The translations under genes were made by a program, and so were the position numbers. DNA of 64,000 nucleotides from Epithemia pelagica (taxonomy: Eukaryota > Bacillariophyta > Bacillariophyceae > Surirellales > Surirellaceae). Under the pieces are notes generated by a model. It made no database searches and was not told the DNA's origin. It worked only from the letters and a program-made list of their open reading frames with translations. Below are positions 60,523-64,000 of the stretch, one piece after another. Position 1 is the first letter of the stretch, and each line of letters begins with the position of its first letter. Location of the stretch: NCBI GenBank assembly GCA_946965045.2, contig OX337232.1, positions 3,286,001 through 3,350,000 on the forward strand, written 5' to 3'.

Positions 60523-61839
60523 ATGGCACGTGAACGCAAAGCCGCTCCGAAAAGGCCTCCCGCTGCCGCCGCTTCTAAGGAAGATGGCACGCAAAAGGAT
60601 GAGCCCCTTGACACGATTCCCAAAAAGAAGAAAACCCGTGTTGAGAAACGCGAGTCCGACGCTTCGGATGACACTGGAGGCTCCTCCGTGAGACTCGTAG
60701 AAATCCGCTCCCCTGATGGCGTCGTCAGGAAAGTGTCGAAGGAAGAAGCATCCAAAGCACTGAAGGCGGGGGCATTTTCCTCAAAAGAGGAAGAAAAGAA
60801 ACCAGCTCAGAAGCTTGCCGAGATTTTGATCGACGACGATGATTCCCAGGGAGGCGATGGCGAATCAACCGACAAGAACATGGTTTTTGCCAAAATCCTT
60901 GACCGCCATATTCCCCGAACAATTTCCTTCCCCTCTACGGTGAAACGCACTTGCTCAGCGGCCTTCGGGCTTGCTTCGGCAATGGACGATTGCTTGTGGT
61001 TTTACAAAGCGGACCGTGGCGGAGGCTCCATGATTCCGGAGCTCCAAAACCTACGCGACCATGGAGCGAAGAAGATTGCGGATCGTTTGAACCTCCTACA
61101 GAACGTGAACAACGTGATCCAGCACACACTACAACCCTTTTATCAATGGGTGTGCTTGACGGAGCCCATTAACATTCTACACAAAAGCCCCGTCTTGCCG
61201 ATTGTGGTACTTCTTCCTCCTGGTCGCCGCAAGGATGACCCAAAGAAGTTTCTTCCGAACAAGTTCCATGGTTTTGCCGTGGTCCAAAACTGGATCTACG
61301 ATGCACAGGAAACGATCAGCCGGGAAGTGACGGAAGACCGTCTCGTCCAATACGGCTACCTCGAGGAAGGTGTATGGGGCGACGAGTCCGAGTCCTCTGA
61401 AGAGGAAGCCGAAAAGGATGAATCTCCCAAGAAGAATTCCATTATGGAGGATGAGGCGCTTTCCTCGGTAGACAAAAACGCTGAGGAACCGGCTTCACTC
61501 ACCCCTGTCCCACAGCAAGAATGTGAGCCGGCGAAGCCAACGCAACCATCGAAACCGTTTATCAAACCACCGTTGGTTGTGGCTGAAGGTGTAAAGCATT
61601 ACGCCGTGGTAATCAACGGAGCTTGGGTGACAAGCATGGCTACGGAAAAGATGGCCGATCTCAAAGAAGGTGGGGAACCCACTATTCCCACTCACATTGA
61701 AACGGGCTCCCGAGCCGGTACGACTCAGGTTCACAGCAACACGGCCCATCGTGGTTCCGCTGCTCCCCCTCGTGGTAGTGGATGGGGAGCCACACCAGCT
61801 CCTTCCAACCGCCGCTCTTCTCATGGGAGTCACCACTGA
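60523..61839 (+). CDS. Unknown protein, probable transposon companion gene
   Basis: This 438-residue protein is read from ATG 60523, in good context (GACCATGG); the frame is open 24 codons further upstream. The N-terminus is basic and Ala/Pro-rich with likely nuclear localisation signals (KRPP, PKKKKTR), then acidic. A folded middle has FAKILDRHIPRTISF, TCSAAFGLASAMDDC, LWFYKADRGG, PILPIVVLLPP-like hydrophobic strands and FHGFAVVQNWIYDA. After an acidic linker comes a second hydrophobic patch (HYAVVINGAWVTSM), then a Gly/Ser/Arg/His-rich tail. No family is recognised. It converges on the transposase-like gene at 62070, the same arrangement as the two DNA transposons at 22-33 kb, so it may be that element's companion gene. 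Confidence 0.65.
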   Translation: MARERKAAPKRPPAAAASKEDGTQKDEPLDTIPKKKKTRVEKRESDASDDTGGSSVRLVEIRSPDGVVRKVSKEEASKALKAGAFSSKEEEKKPAQKLAEILIDDDDSQGGDGESTDKNMVFAKILDRHIPRTISFPSTVKRTCSAAFGLASAMDDCLWFYKADRGGGSMIPELQNLRDHGAKKIADRLNLLQNVNNVIQHTLQPFYQWVCLTEPINILHKSPVLPIVVLLPPGRRKDDPKKFLPNKFHGFAVVQNWIYDAQETISREVTEDRLVQYGYLEEGVWGDESESSEEEAEKDESPKKNSIMEDEALSSVDKNAEEPASLTPVPQQECEPAKPTQPSKPFIKPPLVVAEGVKHYAVVINGAWVTSMATEKMADLKEGGEPTIPTHIETGSRAGTTQVHSNTAHRGSAAPPRGSGWGATPAPSNRRSSHGSHH

Positions 61840-62069
61840 GAAGCACCATATGCACGTGGATGGCCATTTCCCACGGCTCCCTAAGAGATGGATATGAGTG
61901 AGTCTCTCCATTCTGCTATTCTTCTAATGGGCAAGTTTGAAACTTGACTGTAACCATGATAGAACATGTTGGCAAACACTACTCTGTCTTTTATCGTTCG
62001 TATTACTATCGCAAATGGCAAACAGTCACCGCATGAAACACAACGCGGAGACGGCCGTAATCCAGTTTC

Positions 62070-63995
62070 CTACTTTTTGGCTTTGCTCGACTTTGGACAA
62101 CTCTTGTCATGAGGTGGACGGCCATTTCGGTTGGGACGACAGGCCCACTGAAGAAATGGCTGACAGCATACCTGATGCTGAGCCTTTGGACGGGCCGTTT
62201 CTGCAATATTTCCCCATCCCCATCCTTGTGCTTGTGGATACTGAGGCACTGGTCCGCCAAACATCGGGTAACCACCTCGAGGAACAAGGAACGGCGGATG
62301 ACTACCCTCCATCTGGGCGGGCACGCAGTAAAGCTGGTTACTCCAACCTGGAATATCAGGGGAAGCTTTCACAGGAGACAGTTTTTGCGGCGATAGAGGA
62401 ACAGGAGACAGGTCAACCAAAGTTGGAGACGAATCATCGCAACTGGGTGTGGACGATGCCTTTTTGGAGGAACTGGATGGTGATGCCTTCTTGGAGGAAT
62501 CAAACACAGCCTTCGTAACGACATCCACAGATGAGGGCGTCTCTTCGTTCTTCGATTTGACTGGTGTCGCGATAAGAGGGGAGGACCAAACACTGTCCGC
62601 TTCCTTCGAAGATGGACCATTCTTGTTTGGGAGCAATGGCGATTTCTTCTTGTCATGAACAAGAGGAACCGGATTATTTCCACACTGATCACAGTAACAA
62701 CGATCATTTAAGGGAGACGATTGGAAAGCAGCCTGCCTTGCTCGCTCCTGAATCCAATACTCTGAAAAGAACCGCTCGCCGTTGTCTTCAGGCAACTCAC
62801 GAGCATACTCGAAAGGAATTGTTGGATATCCGGACTCCTTTGCGAGATCGTTGATGTAACCGAGCTCGGAATGGTTGTAAAATGTGGGATTATTGGCCCA
62901 ATATGCTGGAACATTCGGCCGTTCATCGACTGGTGTTGCAGCCATACGAAGCCGATGACGGATTCTCGTGTTGTACATTGTTGTACCTAACAAGTTGACA
63001 TTGTCGCACAAGGAAGAACGCATTCCAACATTACCGAAGTGAGCAAGGTGATCATGGAACCCCTCGAGTTTCGATTCACATCGCAACGAACTGTACTCGG
63101 CCAAACCATGACGAGTCGTCTTCGTGGGTGGGATAACGCGATACATATCCTGAACAGGCACAATGTCCTGAATATGTGCCGCATTCTTCTTCTGCTCTTC
63201 CACGGCGGTCTTGGTATCGACGGTGAAAAGCTTCTTTCCTGTAATGGGATCGGGGCGTCTGCGACCAGGTCGTTCGATGGGATCGGAAGAGTCAACCTTG
63301 TAATTACAGAACCATTCTTCAAGCTTCTGTCGAATGACATCAGGGGGCCTGATTTTCTTCATGAGGAACTTTCCATACTTCTTACGGAAATCCTTGGACA
63401 TTTCGATGTCAAGGATATCTTGATCAGACAATGGTTTCTTGTCTCGACCCATATTTCCTGCACGAAGAGCCTGTACCAATGCCTGGTACGTTTCGGGCTC
63501 CCACTCATAGATGCAATGGCAGAGTTCTCGCAAAGCTCTATGATAATCGATGTGGCCCTGACGAAGCGTTTTGATGATCCTTTGTTGAAAATGGTACAAA
63601 CCGAGTCGCCCAGTCAGTACCGCACCGAACAAGATCTTCCAGAACGCGTCCTTAGCAGGGTACGTGTCACTGTACATGGCAACCGGATTGAAATGTGGTC
63701 GACGGGCCAATTGCTCGGCGGCATGCGCAATATCAGCCACCCCAGTGCCTCCTGTCAATACAACGGAAGCGATTTCACCGGTTTCGGTTGCTGTATCCCA
63801 AGCGGCCGCCGCTCCAAGCTTCTTGGTGTAGTTCTTGACCATCTCCATTGTATGGTCTTGGGCAAAGAAAGCGTTGGTTCCAACTGATTGCATCTCGCGA
63901 ACACACCGATCATGATCGCTTACCCCATAAGGTGTAAGGTTCGAAGCGCAAGCTTCATCAAACAGATCTCGAATCGTATCACCAGCTGGGGGCAT
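62070..63995 (-). CDS. Transposase-like protein, probably continuing past the right edge
   Basis: This frame of 641 codons is read from the last in-frame Met (MPPAGDTIRDLFDEA); the frame is still open at the window end, so this is likely not the N-terminus. The core has MYSDTYPAKDAFWKILFG, LTGRLGLYHFQQRIIKTLR and HIDYHRALRELCHCIYEWE. Together with SDQDILDIEMSKDFRKKYG these resemble a DDE-type transposase core seen in algal and protist elements. The Asp in YSDTYP is a candidate catalytic acid. A Cys pair (CYCDQCGN) and a Ser/Pro/Lys-rich tail follow. It ends 230 bp from the convergent unknown gene. I cannot name the superfamily. Confidence 0.6.
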   Translation of the reverse strand: MPPAGDTIRDLFDEACASNLTPYGVSDHDRCVREMQSVGTNAFFAQDHTMEMVKNYTKKLGAAAAWDTATETGEIASVVLTGGTGVADIAHAAEQLARRPHFNPVAMYSDTYPAKDAFWKILFGAVLTGRLGLYHFQQRIIKTLRQGHIDYHRALRELCHCIYEWEPETYQALVQALRAGNMGRDKKPLSDQDILDIEMSKDFRKKYGKFLMKKIRPPDVIRQKLEEWFCNYKVDSSDPIERPGRRRPDPITGKKLFTVDTKTAVEEQKKNAAHIQDIVPVQDMYRVIPPTKTTRHGLAEYSSLRCESKLEGFHDHLAHFGNVGMRSSLCDNVNLLGTTMYNTRIRHRLRMAATPVDERPNVPAYWANNPTFYNHSELGYINDLAKESGYPTIPFEYARELPEDNGERFFSEYWIQERARQAAFQSSPLNDRCYCDQCGNNPVPLVHDKKKSPLLPNKNGPSSKEADSVWSSPLIATPVKSKNEETPSSVDVVTKAVFDSSKKASPSSSSKKASSTPSCDDSSPTLVDLSPVPLSPQKLSPVKASPDIPGWSNQLYCVPAQMEGSHPPFLVPRGGYPMFGGPVPQYPQAQGWGWGNIAETARPKAQHQVCCQPFLQWACRPNRNGRPPHDKSCPKSSKAKK

Positions 63996-64000
63996 GGTTG

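Overview
This is nuclear DNA of a eukaryotic microalga, most likely a pennate diatom. The pointers are intron-poor genes, short GT-AG introns (63 and 79 nt), heat-shock-factor (HSF) type proteins with long Q/S/T-rich N-termini and a C-terminal DNA-binding domain, cAMP-receptor-like GPCRs, PiggyBac and DIRS-type elements, and mixed TAA/TAG/TGA stops. The species assignment is inference. No rRNA, tRNA or CRISPR structure was recognised.

Layout. 1-241: start of an unidentified, perhaps gag-like, ORF running off the left edge. 2.2-21.3 kb: a host-like region with a flavin-containing monooxygenase, an ankyrin/coiled-coil protein, an intron-containing unknown gene, an HSF protein with an in-frame TGA, and two paralogous 7TM receptors, one of them broken near its start. 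22.5-26.7 kb: a PiggyBac element with TTAA ends and 8-bp TIRs, carrying a decayed transposase and a convergent companion gene. 26.7-33.2 kb: a second DNA transposon with 23-bp TIRs (21/23 identical), again with a companion gene convergent to a very large transposase-like gene. 33.4-42.8 kb: a foldback element with ~420-bp arms, split by a decayed DIRS-like tyrosine-recombinase retrotransposon (copy 1). 43.4-50.6 kb: an intact HSF gene, two copies of an unknown gene family (one broken), and an Mpo1-like membrane protein. 50.7-59.9 kb: DIRS copy 2, much better preserved, with split direct repeats (A1 ... B1-A2-B2). 60.5-64 kb: another convergent pair, an unknown gene and a transposase-like gene that probably continues past the right edge.

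The most interesting signal is in the DIRS element. In both copies ORF1 (gag-like) and the following ORF (pol) lie in the same frame, separated only by UGA-CGG. A 15-16 bp stem-loop begins 9 nt after the stop. This is the layout of a programmed stop-codon readthrough signal. In copy 2 the pol-proximal ATG has become ATT, which fits readthrough expression. The element also carries a 19-bp palindromic candidate recombinase core site.

A second theme is repeated architecture: three DNA transposons in the window each pair a plus-strand companion ORF with a convergent minus-strand transposase. A third theme is decay. Many frames carry single in-frame stops, often explicable as C-to-T changes, or indels in G/C homopolymers. 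Some of the homopolymer changes could be assembly errors.
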